DNA of 64,000 bases, taken from assembly GCF_008831285.2 (NCBI RefSeq), contig NC_045141.1, positions 10,092,106 to 10,156,105 on the forward strand. Reading direction: 5' to 3'. The notes under the pieces were generated by a model. It was not told the DNA's origin. It saw nothing but the letters and a program-made list of their open reading frames with translations, and made no database searches. This DNA comes from Nymphaea colorata (lineage: Eukaryota; Streptophyta; Magnoliopsida; Nymphaeales; Nymphaeaceae). Below, in pieces: positions 48,113 to 60,795 of this stretch. The translations under genes were made by a program, and so were the position numbers. Every line of letters begins with the position of its first letter. Position 1 is the stretch's first letter.

Positions 48113-48834
48113 AAGATAAGAATGAAGGAAGGATAATTCAAATATATTCATAGATACAATGGGATTTAATTCCAGGGCACCAGCCATTGGCAAAAATAGT
48201 TGGAGGTGGAATTGTAGTTTGATTGCTTTCATTGAGAGCTCTCACATGCATTGCTCAATTACAGTTGCATATAGGATTTAATAAAGATATGCTTAATATG
48301 CTTGTGTGTTCTATTCCTAAGGCATTTGGGTGATCTATCTTGTAGAACAACTCGCACATTTCCAGTGCAAGTCACGTGTAAGATGCTTGGAACTTTGTCC
48401 ATTATTGCAGTTTGTGCCTTACTCTAATTAAGGTCACCTCAATAGCCGGAGTTCAGATAAATCCTCAGCACAATTTTCTCAAACCTATAAAAAAAATGCA
48501 CAACAAGAAGAATGAACAAAAATACATAATTCCAGTAAGTTTTGGACTGAATTCAATTTTATCAAAAGAAGAGCCCTTGCATGAGGAGGATGAGAATTTT
48601 ATGCTGTGAGCATCATGTGTTATTGGAGCATGCCATATGTGATGGCCCTTTAACAAAGGACCATGTGTTATGGACTTAAAATGATAAAAAGGACCAAATG
48701 ACCCAGTTAGTTAAATAGAAGACCCCTCCCCCTACAAGTAAAAGTGAAAGTTGAAAAATCTTTGTTCTATTTCCTAGGAAGTGAATCCACCATTGTTAAA
48801 AGGAAGCTTGGTGTTGTCTCAAAGAAAGTAATAT
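48113..48834. other. Spacer downstream of gene B, no gene seen
   Basis: 3'-flank of the kinase pseudogene, no recognisable coding region; possible poly(A) signal-like AATAAA at 48281. Confidence 0.35.
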
Positions 48835-49085
48835 CTTTAATCTATTCAAGCATACAAAAATGCATGAACCCAAACCCATGAACACGCCGATGGCCACATT
48901 CATAAAGTTATTTGCTGGTCACAGTTCGAAGTTCAAGGATGCTACTTTATATTCAAGTATTGTGGGAGCATTGCAATATGTGTCCCTCGCCAGTTTAACA
49001 TTGCCTTCTGTGCAGATAAGGTTGTTTGCATCCCAAAATTTGTTTAAGGCAGGTTGTGTTCATTCTCCATGCATTTCATATTCAT
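48835..49085 (+). pseudogene. Ty1/copia pol fragment (RT end)
   Basis: The frame from about 48848 reads HTKMHEPKPMNTPMAT and then YSSIVGALQYVSLA, the conserved strip between RT and RNase H in copia elements (KPxxTPM..., LYxSIVGALQYL). The characteristic TRPDI that should follow is altered to LTLPSVQI, and the homology fades after about 49085. Only this 80-residue piece is present; no LTRs nearby. An old insertion remnant. Confidence 0.8.
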
Positions 49086-49189
49086 CCAACCATTATCTTC
49101 AACCTATATGTGGTGTGGTATTTGGTAAAAAAGTTAAAACTTTATGAGGCGAATGAAGGAAAATCTTTTTAAAGGAAAATATTTCATAA

Positions 49190-49790
49190 ACTTTTATCAA
49201 GACACTTAGAGAGGGTGAGATAAAGATTTTTAAGAGAGAGAAAATATAGATGGAGAAAAACTAGTAAAAGAGCAAGAGATTTTAAGAGAAAAATAAGGGA
49301 GAGAGAGAAACAAAATTTATAAGTGAGTGGAACGAAATAAAGCGAGAAACTAGTAGAAGAGAAGGAGATTTTAGTTGAAAAACTAGTAGAAGAGCAAGAG
49401 ATTTTAAGAAAAATATGAGAGAGAGAGAGAGAGAGAGAGGCAGAGATAAATATTTTTACGAGAAAAAAAACTGGTAGAAGAACAAGGGAATTAAAGTGAA
49501 AAATGAGTGTGAGAGGGGGAGAGAGATAAAGATTTTGAAGAGAAAGAAAATAAGTAAAGAGAGAAAAAATAGTAGAATAGCAAAAGATTTTAAGAAAAAA
49601 TGAGAGAGAGAAATGTAAAGATTTTTAAGGGAGAGAAAAGAAATAGAGAAAGGAAAATTTGTGAAGATAGATTTTAAGGGAATAATAAGAAAGATATAAA
49701 GATTCTAAGAGAAAAAAATGAGAAAGAGCGAAGAAAAGAAGGAAGGAAAAATTATCTAACAACGAGATATTTTAAGCCTGCTTTTTTTTA
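49190..49790. repeat. Polypurine tract with degenerate tandem units
   Basis: About 600 bases, nearly all A and G on the plus strand, with recurring AACTAGTAGAAGAGCAAGAG and GATTTTAAGAGAAAAA-type words and (GA)n runs. Confidence 0.85.
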
Positions 49791-51274
49791 TATGGAAATT
49801 TAAATTTATGAGATAATATTGAAACTTTTCACCTTCAATATTTTTTTGCAAGCGAGAGAGGAACTTGTGCTTCAAACCCATTAGGAAGACACTCTTTTAA
49901 TGGTGGATCACTTCTTTAAGACTACAAATAGGATGATCAATAGATATTTTATCAAGGGAATGAAGATTTGAAGGATGTCAAAACTAATTGTAGCATTCCT
50001 GATTTGGACAATCCCCAACCTCAAAAAACAATATAAAAGAAAAAAACTCCCACCACAAGCTCGCATCCTCATAGTTCATCCATCTATCAATGGAAAAACC
50101 AACTGGACATACATGCACATTATCTATTTGTAGAGATATAACAAAGTCATACACTCAATAGAAGGTAAAAAATAAAATGAAAAAAAAGAAAAAGAAAAAA
50201 CATATCATGCCTATTTGAGTTGATGAAATAAACAAGACTTGACTTCAGTTGCTCATGGCTGTTGGCTCTAAATAAGAAATTTCAAGAGCTCTCTTACATG
50301 GCCATGGGGAGATGATGAAGGGAAGAGAAAGAAAAAATGAGACTACATGCCCCGCGATGGTATGTGCTGGGGTGAAAGATTACCCAACCCGACAAAACAA
50401 ACTTGCTGGGCTGAGCTAAGCTAGGCTAGGCTGGCCCGACTCTGAGTCAGGTATTGGAGGCCTGATTCTGTTCAATATACACATTTAAACCCCACCTCTC
50501 CACTTTGGTTTTTTTTTTCTTTCTCTCTCTCTCTAAAAGCTTTTTCGCCATAACGCTGACATTTGGCTTCCTTATTACTTTGATTCCTTTTAAAAACTTT
50601 TTGGTGCCTCCCCAAACATTTCTTAAAAACTAGTGATGTGTCGCCGAAGATTTTGAAGATATTAGAAAAGGAAACCTTTTAGTAATAAAAGTTGACATCG
50701 AACCGGCTACATGTCGGAGAGAAGCATGATGGTTTGACTCTGCCCAATAACTAAATGCGCCAGACTCAAACTGATAAGAAGACCTTCATGAATGCATAGA
50801 GTCCGATTTTATTGAGCATCAGACCAATCCCACCCGACCTGATGCACAGCTCTACTGGCAGCATTAAAGGCGTTGTAGTATGTGCTGGGGTAAGTCACAA
50901 GCGAGCTCTATTAGGACAGTGTTTTATAGGATAGTGGTTTCTGAGTGGGCATTATTTTTGTATTTTAGTTAGAAAATTTGGGTTGGGCTGAGATAGCGGA
51001 GAAACTTTCACATAGAACCTACAAAAAAGCATTCATCTTGGGGCCTAGCCTACATTTTTTTTAAGAATTCCGGGCATTTGGAGTTTGACGTGGAATGCAA
51101 GTTCAAATTTGTAAGCAATAACACATTGCACCAAACGTGGTATTTTAGTGCACCAAAATTTTGTGTGTCAGTATCATTAATGACAAATATGTTTCTGTTT
51201 AAATAGAAAAAAGAAATTTGTTTTATAGATAAAAAAATTTGAAAAAAGTGAAAAGGCTCAAAAAGACAGTTCTT
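49791..51274. repeat. Relative of the 18977-22203 block, then spacer
   Basis: 49960-50350 follows the order of 19845-21040 (ACCTCAAAAA, CCCACCACAAGCTCGCATCCTC against CCCAAACCACAATCTCATTCTC, GGAAAAACCAAC, TGGCCATGGGGAGATGA), but with a single copy of the tandem unit. 50380-50480 and 50690-50850 hold Pro/Gly-codon-like CCCGAC words of another MITE type. 50860-51274 has no supported feature. Confidence 0.5.
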
Positions 51275-51812
51275 TTTCTCTAATTTCAAAGATGCCCCAT
51301 TTTTCTTTTTCTTTTGGCATATGATTGTCTGTATTCCTTTATTGTTTTTGGCAATGTTTGCAAAATCATTGACAATTTGTCACTTAATTATATGTTCTCT
51401 CTCTCTTTCTGCCTTTATCTAGATATCATGTCGTTCCATGTAACGTAAGCAAAAGAATTGGAACTGCCTCGTCATTCACTTGGTAAGATGGATAGAACTT
51501 TAAATGTCAATTTCCATCTTGATCACATGTCCAACTGAACCATTCCAAAAAAAAAAAAAACAGATATGGGAAAAAAATTAATCTCTGATTATGGAATAGA
51601 TTGTCTTCGGAATTTAGAAATAACATCCGACTGGATTCGGATTCAAATTATGATATATATAAGTATCGGATCGGATATGGATTCAGATCAGATTTTGTTT
51701 TAAGTAATTACTCATATCCAAAGCTACCTTTTGAAAATCTTCTAGATACAGTTCAAAATTCGGATTCAGATTGTGAAACCAGATCTTGAATTCAAATTCA
51801 GAGATGATATCT
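51275..51812. repeat. Segmental duplication of 61515-62135, with GATTCGG-type MITE
   Basis: CTAATTTCAAAGATGCCCC, AATTGGAACTGCCTC and the MITE from about 51545 (AACAGATATGGGAAAAAA) are shared. The 61-kb copy has a 65-base insertion (61570-61640). Confidence 0.8.
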
Positions 51813-51868
51813 CTCCAATGTAAGAGTAGACATGAAGGAGGTAGTCGCCAGGCTTAAAAGTATATGAC
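51812..51868 (+). pseudogene. Receptor-kinase C-terminal tail fragment
   Basis: Frame NVRVDMKEVVARLKSI and stop, equivalent to the last residues of genes B and C (MKEVVxxL). The 3' flank after the stop also matches gene C (AAAAATGACAAAAATAAAC). One base is lost at the MITE junction, where the codons for SPN are expected. Confidence 0.85.
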
Positions 51869-53439
51869 AACTTCTTCTTTTGAAAAATGACAAAAATAAA
51901 CAAATTATTTTTCATTTTTCTAAAATAAATAGGGTTGTTTAGTTATTTTTGCTCAAGGCTCATTTCTTTTCCCATTGACTTGTTAGAAAAACTTTTTTTG
52001 TTTCATGACAGTGACGCCATCCCCATCTCTTGGGCATGGTTGTGGTGCTTTTGAATCTGCTAAGAATAACTTTTATCGCAAAACCAAAAGGTCACCACCC
52101 AAATACAAAAAATAAAAATGTAAAATATTAGAATACGATTCAAGTTTGGATACGAATGACCATGGATCCGATTCGTATAAAATATATTCTTGACAGTACG
52201 GATACTTATATACTCTGATTCGAGTTTGGATACGAATTAAGAAAAGTTCTATCCAAATTTGGATGTGAGGCTATATAAGGAAGAAATCCATTAGTTCCAC
52301 ATCAAACCTTAATAAAGAGCAGCAGAGAAATGGGTCCAACCAAGCTGGCCCGGTAGTTGAAGCTACCAGACCCTGGCTCGAACTGATTCCATTGTTACCA
52401 AGGACACATTGACAGTCCAATAAATGAATTAATGGAACACAAGTAGATCCTTTCAAATATAGGCCCATTTTTATTCTACTATGAATCTACTTAAAAAATG
52501 AACCAGATCCATGGAACACTTGTTATAGGAATTTTTAAGGCAGATTAGTAAGGCACTAATAATGTGTTACTGCTGACATAGAATCACACATAACTCATCA
52601 AACAAATGATCAGCAAAGAAGCTGCATGGCTCACGTGATAATTGATCCCATCACTCTGCTTGTGCTTATAACTTATAACTTCAAATTCTGCGTCACTTAT
52701 TTTGCTGTTATGACACATTGTCCACTAATTTCTAACTGTTGAGTCAGACTATATTCACTTTTTGTGTTTAAGGGAGACTACATTTTCTTCGTGTGTAAAC
52801 TAATTAAAAGACAAGTTGATAAACTAAAAATAACTTGTGGAAGCTAAAGTTCAAAGAGCTCATTTATACTAACGGGTTGTAAATAGAGGTAACAGCTTGG
52901 CAGATCAAATCTCACCTCATCATCTGAATGGAGCTGCTAGCAAGTTGTATAGGTTATGTTCATAATCTACAGTTTGACCTGGGATTGACGAATATTAGTT
53001 GCGCCCCAGCTATTGTTGGCTCGTTTTTTATGTTTCCACTGGCAAACATCAAAGCACGTGTACTAACTAAGGTACCTGCAGGTTCTAGTGAATACGGCTT
53101 TCAGACTTAGAAGGTTAAATGGTCAACGACATATCACCGGTTATTTCTTTTCAGAGTATAACCATGGTTTCTTGAGTCCCATTTGGATGAGCTTACGATT
53201 TCTATAACCATGTGAAGCTTGGCAGTTCAACTATAGTGGACTCTCCTCCTAACATCCCAAGAGCACTGGGTGAACCAAATCCCTGCAGGGAATTCTGTTG
53301 TCTTGCCAGCGAAGCACGATGCGGTCTGTCGAGTGTACCACACAAAAGAATGATAGAGCACCTGGCACCGTGATGGAATGGGCCCATCTCCTCTCAAGAC
53401 CAGCACATTTTCGTCTTATATAGCACTGATGTCGATGAC
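51869..53439. other. Spacer, no gene identified
   Basis: 52130-52262 has more GATTCGG-type sequence. 52250-52262 has a TATATAAGG. 53202-53420 is GC-richer and could be the continuation of the copia leader or an unknown gene piece. No domain recognised. Confidence 0.35.
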
Positions 53440-54174
53440 AATGAAGTCGGCGGCAATGAAGATCCGGCGGCTGCAGGGGATGACCTCGGCCAGGTTCCAG
53501 TGGAGCTGAACTAATGACGAGGAATGTGACGACGTGAATCTTGTTTCACGTTGTTTTTCTTCCCATAGAACTAAAGCATAAACTTTGTTAATGTTGGGGA
53601 AGGGATCAAGTAGTAAGATTTGACCACGAATTGCTCCCGATGAGTCGTTTAGCCCCATTAAGAATTGGATTACTCTTTCTCTTTGAATATGATCTGAGTA
53701 AATTCTCATAGCAGTTCATCCCATAACGCCTTAGTGTTTGTGTAATACATAGTAACTGATAGAGTCTCTTGTTGAAGTTGACATATAGAACTGCAGTTGA
53801 TATATTCTTGGTGCTAAAGTCTGAGTAAACCTGCTTTTTAAATCTTTCCATGCATGTTCAGCAGAAGTAGCATAAGCAATACTAGCAGCAATTTCTTTGC
53901 TAATAGAATTTCAAATCCATGAAAGAATCATATTATTGCATCTAACCCATAAGGCATGATTCTTATCTCCTTCCTTTGTCTCTTTGATAAATCCATCGGC
54001 CAAGCTTAATTTATTTTTCGCCGACAAGGCCATTATCATGGCTCTACTCCAAATGGCAAAACTGTCACCCTTAATTGCTTGAGATACCAACACACTTTCG
54101 GGATTAGCAGAATGATGTAAAAAGAAGGAATCAGTGGTCACCTGTGAATTTTTCTGAATTACTGATGTCGCCAT
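53440..54174 (-). pseudogene. Ty1/copia gag fragment
   Basis: The ATG at 54174 gives MATSVIQKNSQVTTDSFF, then LHHSANPESVLVSQ...GDSFAIWSRAMIMALSAKNKL and WVRCNNMILSWI, the N-terminal gag block of copia elements. A stop at 53911 is followed in frame by the ISKEIAASIAYA / AEHAWKDLKSRFTQ block. Another frame (53709-53500) holds ERVIQFLMGLNDSSGAIRGQILL, the conserved end of the domain. At least one stop and one frameshift. It would form the element's shell protein. No pol and no LTRs recognised next to it. Confidence 0.88.
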
Positions 54175-55140
54175 TAATCTTTTCTTGGTCTGCCATAGTT
54201 CCTTCTTATTGTTCTTAGAGAAGGAAGACAATGGTCAGCTGGGCATCCGCAAAAAACGGTCACTTGCATCTCTTCCTGTCGTCGCAAAAGATCGATCCGG
54301 AGACAAGACCATGGAGGGAGAGGAGGCAGAGACATACGAGGGGATGATGGTTCACTTCCGCCTTTCCTTTGGCAAGCAGGCCAAGCAGCAGGTCTCCCTT
54401 GAGCAGCAGCAGACGTCTTCCTCCTCCTTTTCTGGCTCCAAGTATAGACTCCACGACTTCCGAAACTTAAATTCTCTTGATGCCGAGAAGGAGAAAACAA
54501 CTAATCTTCAGAAAATAGAGAAGCCATAGTTGCAGGGCCGAGAGCAAAATAGAGAGGAGAAAATGAAGATCTTCGATGAATCCCGACTCGGTGGTGTTCG
54601 TTCGATGCGAACAGAGCAGACTTCGTTTTGAAGGGGCAGAAAATCCAGGGATCTCAGAATGTCACCGTCAAGCTCTCCTCAGAGAAAACAGAGATATAGT
54701 TCAAAGCGCGCCTAAAAAAAAAAAACCACCTCATTACAGCCCGACAGCCCGAAATTCGGTTTCCTCTCTCTTTCCTCCGTTGGAGAAGCTCTTTTGCCGT
54801 CTTAAATCAGAGAAGAAACCATAGCCTTTGAACAGAAGCAAATATGACTGCCTGAGTTTGTGACTCAGTGAAGGGTTGAGAGAACCTGCTGTCGAGCTGA
54901 ACCTGTAGGCTGAGAATAGGAGCTGCCGAGAGGAGATTTCTGGAGATGATTCGTGAGGATCTGCAATGAGCTTGTCACTGACATCCCTAGCAGAGAAATT
55001 CAGTCGACCCTGAGAAATTCCGGTGATAGGGGTTGCTGCCAGAATACAGAAGATCAGATGATCGATGTTAGTGTTACGAGAATCAGCCCAAATCGGTTCA
55101 TGGCTCTCATATTGCACTAACATAGCAACATTTTCATGTA
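54175..55140. other. Probable leader of the copia element, plus shared repeat
   Basis: 54230-54530 has long frames on both strands over purine/pyrimidine-biased sequence, probably untranslated leader. 55046-55140 matches 18424-18525. No TGGTATCAGAGC primer site found here. Confidence 0.35.
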
Positions 55141-57909
55141 TCCTCCCTTCTTCCTTTTCTTTGGATTTTTTCCTCTTTCCACCAAGACCCGCTATGCGCC
55201 ATGACTAATGAGGAATTTGTAGATCTCCCAAGTTGAGGTGGGTCCCATCATCCGACATGTTAAGCTGGTGTGGCTACCACTCGACGAAGCGGTGCAAGTG
55301 GAACTTTATCCTTCTTTTTCCTACACAGAACCCGATTTGAAGGTTAAACCATGCATGATCCAATCATTGGTACTGGATGATCTCACCAGTGATCGGATCC
55401 ACGTCCGAGTCCAGTCCATTTTTTGGGTCGAGATATTCGAAGGAAGACCCAATCTCTTTCCGTGAAAACAGTAGATTTGATTTGAGACCTCCTTCCATCG
55501 ATCTCAAAACATAAGTTTTTAGGGAGAAACCTGGATTTAAGATCCACATTTTTCACTCACGTGGAATCCACTGTTTGTTTGAACAGTGGGTCATACAGAA
55601 AAAAGATTTGAGATCCGAGGGGATCTCAGATCCACGGCCAAATAAATGCCTCCTATGGGATGCCGATTCGAGTCGGATATCGGGTAGTCTCCAAATCCTT
55701 TGTCACATACGATACTTGAATCATAACTAATTAGTGATTTGGATTCAAATTTGTCATCGATTCTGAGTTCAAATTTGAAGCGAACCCGAATCCAAAAACT
55801 TATGGAACTCCTCGAAATGCACATCTAACTTTTAGTGGTGCACTAAAAGCACAAGTTTAAATTTCTTTGTTTAACAGCATTTTATGTAATACATGCAGTT
55901 ACTTTATTTAAACTTGAACTAGTTATTGTTACCCTTTCAAAGTCAGTAGCTCACCACTCAAACAGAAGAAGCATTAAGACCCCTCGTTCCCCAAGCCTAT
56001 GGGGCTTTGAGCTACGTACATTAGTAGTACCACTGCTCCCTTCAACTTATATACCATACTCCACCACTTGGGAATCGACTAGAGACATGCATCTCCATAT
56101 GCCTCAAGCCCGACCGTTTATGCTATGCTAGTTTTGCCCTTTGAAAAAATTTATACCACTCTTTGTAATTATTTAATTGGGATATATCTGATTTTAAGCG
56201 CAAGTAATTTCTAATCCAATGGAAGTCCTTTCAATTTACATTGCAACATAGAAAAAAAAAACTGGAATTTAGCCTACATAATAGAGCTACGGAATTTTTT
56301 ACTCAAAATAGACTTCAATATTGCTAAATTCTAGTTAGGCTCCGGCCATGAGTCATTACATAAATCACATTGTAGGTGGAAACTGTCCCAAATGTGTTTC
56401 ACTGGTAGGCTCCGGCCATAAGTCATTACATAAATCACATTGTAGGTGGAAACTGTCCAAATGAGTTTCACTGGATAACTTGTCTTGAATGAATTGTCCA
56501 GTGGAAAATGAGGCAGGGTTTTCAAACAGTGTTAAGACAAAACCAACAATGAGAAAAGCGTGTCCAGGTTCTCTAAAGAGACAAATCATTGTCAGAACTT
56601 GAGTCAAAATTTATTATGAGATGTTTTGTCCACCACTACAATGTATATTCTTGGCAGCTGAGCACAAAGGTCACTGGAATTGGAATGCCGTCTTCGGTTA
56701 GACCAACAAAACATAATAAAATAAAAAGAAATTTCAAGAAGACTGGAGAATAACTAGTGACATGAAAAACCATTTTCACATTGTCATAAAACACAATGTA
56801 AGTTTTGCAACACTACTTAAAAAAAAAATATGTTTGCCAATAGCTCTAAGTTGTTACTAACTTAAGCTTGATTTAACTTGATAAAAATGACTAATAGATG
56901 CTTAATGAGGACAAATTACACATACATTAGTTTGTATTAGCTTAACATGTTTTAAGGGGGTTATGACCAGCCATCCATTGGCCAAAATGTAGATGGATAT
57001 TGTGCTATCCCATCCAAACTTTTGGTACATTGAATTAAAGATCTGCTGCGAAACATGACATTCACACTTGATTCTGACGTTGCCAAAACGGCAGTATTAG
57101 ATTTTTTATGTATTTATTTTTTTAAAATAGAATTTTGAAAATTGTAAGTTGGGGTGCTTCTAGGAAAGAGGGGAAGCATGAATGGAGGAATTCAACTTTT
57201 TAATATAAAAAGCTTGTTTAATATAAAATGCTCACTCCATGATCACTTATCTTTTTTTTTCATCGTTTTACTTTTTTTTTTCTTTATTTTCTTCTTTGGA
57301 GCAACAGAGTGTGAGTTTGTTATTGAAAAGAAATAATTATAAAGGACACTTAAACTTTCAGGTAGCAAAAAGCTTCTCAAATTGTTTAAAAAGAACATCA
57401 TCCGACCTATGTTCTTGTTCTCTTGTATTCAATTTGAGGAAGTAAATAAAAAAGTTCGAAAGTATATTTTACAACCATTTCATCTTCTTTCTTATTGAAT
57501 CAAACCAATCTTGTAATTGTGAACAAGAGCACGTTTGGGTGGGTATACAAAAATAATTTTGAAATGCATTTGATCACTCCAAGTGAAAGTCTGGGTTGGG
57601 GTGGCACTTCTTCGGAGTGGGTATCGAAAATATTTCAAAATGCATTTAAAGGGTAGTCACGAAGTAGTACTGCTCAACTTAGTACCCCATTATGATTCTT
57701 ATTATTATCTACAAGGCGGTAAGGTTCATATTTATTGACAAAAAGCAGTGCCTTTATTTTGGAAGACTTCTTCATCTTTTCTTGCAAGTTCTTGTATGTA
57801 AAAGATCAACTTAACCTATACGAAGAATTTATGATATATGTACAATTTGTTCATTCACAATATGTTCATTTATTTATATTGGCTAATTTGTTGAAAATTT
57901 TGGTTCCAG
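55141..57909. other. Spacer with minor repeats, no gene seen
   Basis: 55660-55830 is GATTCGG-type sequence. 56337-56474 is a 69-base tandem duplication (AGGCTCCGGCCAT, CATTGTAGGTGGAAACTGTCC in each). 57239-57300 is T-rich. No supported coding region. Confidence 0.5.
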
Positions 57910-58105
57910 GTCGCAACAATTGCATGCTTTGGTTTGAAGCTTATTCTGTTTGCGGTAGTCATTCTGTTGCAATTCCTTTGGTGCTGGTTCTTTGTAGTCG
58001 TTCTGTTGTAATTCCTTTGGTGCTGGTTCTTCCATATATCTGCCGCTTCTTCCAATGCATTCGGCAATACAAGGATGCAAAGGAAAAAAACATTTCTTTT
58101 TAATG
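57910..58105 (+). pseudogene. Single broken exon of an EXS-domain gene (SYG1/XPR1/PHO1-like)
   Basis: Flanked by a splice acceptor (TTGGTTCCAG, ending 57909) and donor (GTAAG at 58106). The reading WFEAYSVCGSHSVAIPLVLVL, then LPYICRFFQCIRQYKDAKEK, is an EXS-domain strip, the membrane part of SYG1/XPR1/PHO1 family proteins, resembling the plant EXS-only members. Between them is a duplicated copy of SVxIPLVLVL: a 36-base tandem duplication of TTCTGTTG...GCTGGTTCTT. A frameshift lies near 57928 (VATIA C, then a shift) and a stop at 58101. I see no neighbouring exons in the window, so it is a fragment that was copied or left behind. EXS family proteins act in phosphate or lipid-related membrane transport, but this copy cannot. 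Confidence 0.8.
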
Positions 58106-59393
58106 GTAAGAATTTTTATTCATTCCCAATTTTTAGCCACGAAGATATGCTGCCTATGCTAGAAATGATATATAGTAAAGGAACAGTTAAATACTGGCTA
58201 ACTTGAACTTGCTTGTCAAACTCGAGCCATGCTGCACTTTTCCATAGCATAGGTGACATGATCCAAAGGGTCTCCATGGTTCGGATAACAACAGGGGAAA
58301 GAAAATTAGAACAGAGGTAACTGCAAAACAAAGAAACACAACTTACACGGATATTCAGATGGAGAGATTAATGGTGCCCTGCACACCCAGCACCAAGCCC
58401 ATGACTTGTCTGTTCTTTTTTCATTTTTGTGGGATTTTTTGTCTTCTGCAATCAGGGGTGGAGCTAATTTTTTTTCCTTTCATAAAAAACTTAATATATG
58501 GTTAACATATTTTCAATTGACTATGAGGCAGATCTCTTGGGGCTACTCCATATAATTGGGCCCAAGTTCACCCAAGTTTGAACATTAAATTAAGGTTTCA
58601 AAGAGCTGTCACGTTCATAACCAAAATAACAGCTGAGGTCAAAAATTAGGATTCCAATTGTCTGGAGCAATGAAATTCATGTTTTTTCATGAAATTTACA
58701 GTTAAAAACTTGAACATTTCAAGGTTTGGCTCTCGAAATTCTGACTTTTCGATCCGTTTTCTTTAAAATAAAGTTTCCACTGACATGACTGAATGTGAAT
58801 CGAAAGGCCAAAACAAACAGTAGGAATGGGAATTCGTTTAAAGATGCTGCTGCTCAGAAATTATATGTTTGTCCCACCACCATCAGAAATTATATGTTTG
58901 TCCCACCACCCATCTTATTGTTTTCTTAGGAAAATCCCAAATAGCCAGAAAAGATGGTAGATTGGGAATCAAAATTTGCACTATAAATCCAACACAACCT
59001 TCCAATCTTGGCTCGTATGAGAGTCTGACTAAGTTAGGAATCTAAGAAAGTTTCAGTTACCATCTTTTTGTAAATTTTTGGTCTTTTCTCCTCAATGTTT
59101 AAGAAACCTTTTATGAACAGAGACCTTCCAAATTCTCATAGCGTGCATGGAAGCCATGGTTCAAGTCCAATCTATAGGTTTTACCCTTCACAGCCATCAT
59201 AAGCGATGAAACTACAAGACTTCCAAGAATGAGTCATACTCCTCACAAGTTCCTAGCTACAATCACTGGGATTGTCTCCATTACCTCACTTTTCTGTTGG
59301 AAAAGTTTATCTACAGCTTCCTTTCTCATAGTTGCCTTATTTCATTGTTCCCTTACCCATCAAGATCTTGTTGCTTTGTGAGAAAACTTTGAG
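58106..59393. other. Spacer, no gene seen
   Basis: 58855-58913 has a 29-base tandem duplication (CAGAAATTATATGTTTGTCC twice). A minus-strand frame at 58116-58331 has no recognisable domain. Confidence 0.4.
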
Positions 59394-59555
59394 AAGAAAA
59401 CAGAGGAAGGGTGAAAGATAAAGCTGGAGAGAACTTGTTTTTATTGATTCCTTTGAGCAACATATATATATATATAATACAAAAAATGGTTATCGCTTAC
59501 AAGATTTTTGGTATACAAGATCATGATAATACCCAATTTCTATCTCTAAAAAAGC
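59394..59555 (-). repeat. Copia LTR fragment, related to 60594-60795
   Basis: GATAAAGCTGGAGAGAACTT, TTATTGATTCCTTTGAGCAA and CTTACAAGATTTTTGG are shared with 60594-60750. Homology ends after about 160 bases and no primer site adjoins it. Confidence 0.7.
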
Positions 59556-60581
59556 TAAAGGCTGCTTTCCAATTACAATTTGGAAGAAATTACATAAAGG
59601 CACAATGAATATTTCAATTTGTTTCTTTAAGCTGTCGGTGACACACGACTTTCTTCCTCTTGCTATTATATGGTGAATGTCTCGTCAATTTTAATTGGTC
59701 TAAAATTCTGTTTATGCTGAGATAGATAATTTTCATTTTTTCTTTTGGCTTCTAAAAAGAAATTTGAATTTGGGAGCCAAAAAAAAAAATGAAAAAAAGA
59801 TATATTTTTGGTAACACTTGGGGTTTATACTCAACCAGGATAATCCATTGATTGTCTTATGTAACAAAGTATCACGTAGATATCATTCTCATCCCTGAAA
59901 AGCTGGAAAGCCAAAATGAAAATGAATATTTTGTTATAACGAACTTGAATATTATACACTAGAGATAAGAACTGACATATTTTTTTTTTTTAAAAAAAAA
60001 GAGAACCACATCTTCATTTTTTCATATTAATTCAAACAGAGTAAGGTAGTAAATAGGACACATAACTCCATGTGATGCAGTAAATTGGAGAGATGAAAAG
60101 AAAGGATCTGTTGTGGAAAAAATTGTATTTAGGGGCTTGATTCTTCTAGAAATTCGAAATACGGTCCTCATATTTTCAGTTCTCTTGATACGGGGCCTGC
60201 CTCTTTTTTACTATAGATTACCAAAAGAACCTGTGATTACGACATGGCTGGTTGAAAAGTGTGACCTGCCATGTCGCACTTTGGTAATACACTCCAAGCT
60301 AGTGTATTATCATGTAATTTTTATCAAGATCTGCATAACAATAACAGGAAGAATCCAGCGAGAAAGGTGCCCTTCCCTGACTTTCTTTCCCACTGTTCTT
60401 TGAAATAATTTGCTGGAGACGAAGGTGTATCAGGTGGCAGATAGGAAGGACGGCGATGATTCTTCAGGCGATTCTAGCTGTCGAGCAGAAGATTATTCCA
60501 ATTCCAGGTGTCTAAGAACCTCTCTACAAAAGCTTGAATTTTTTGGAGGGAAGGGAGTAGTTGATTTCCCTCCCTCGTTTT
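59556..60581. other. Region between LTR fragments, no gene seen
   Basis: 60340-60581 is the untranslated leader side of the LTR at 60594 (minus strand). 59800-60330 contains short frames without domains. 60331-60346 repeats the outer 16 bases of the LTR (CTGCATAACAATAACA). Confidence 0.4.
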
Positions 60582-60593
60582 GCTCTGATACCA
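60582..60593 (-). promoter_or_regulatory. Primer-binding site (initiator-Met tRNA)
   Basis: TGGTATCAGAGC on the minus strand, adjoining the LTR end. This sequence pairs with the 3' end of tRNA-iMet in plant copia elements. Confidence 0.85.
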
Positions 60594-60795
60594 TGAGAAG
60601 ATTTAGAGAAGAAAATAGAGGAAGCATGAAGGATAAAGCTGGAGAGAACTTGTATTTATTGATTCCTTTGAGCAAAATATATAGTACAAAAAAAGGTTAT
60701 CTCTTACAAGATTTTTGGCATACAAGATCATGATATTACACAATTTCTTTTCCAATCCATTAACCTCCGAAAATGTAGTCTGCATAACAATAACA
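60594..60795 (-). repeat. 5' LTR of a small copia-type element (202 bp)
   Basis: On the minus strand starts TGTTATTGTTATGC and ends CTTCTCA before the primer-binding site. TG...CA rule kept. Confidence 0.7.

Noticed and set aside
54185-54529. 114-codon plus-strand frame opposite the copia leader
   Set aside because: Charged low-complexity protein in composition-biased sequence; the opposite strand carries a real gag just downstream, so this is probably untranslated leader.
58116-58331. Minus-strand 71-codon frame next to the EXS exon
   Set aside because: Could not be matched to an EXS exon or any family.
60330-60346. A second LTR start for the small copia element
   Set aside because: Only 16-17 bases match and no purine tract precedes it on the minus strand.
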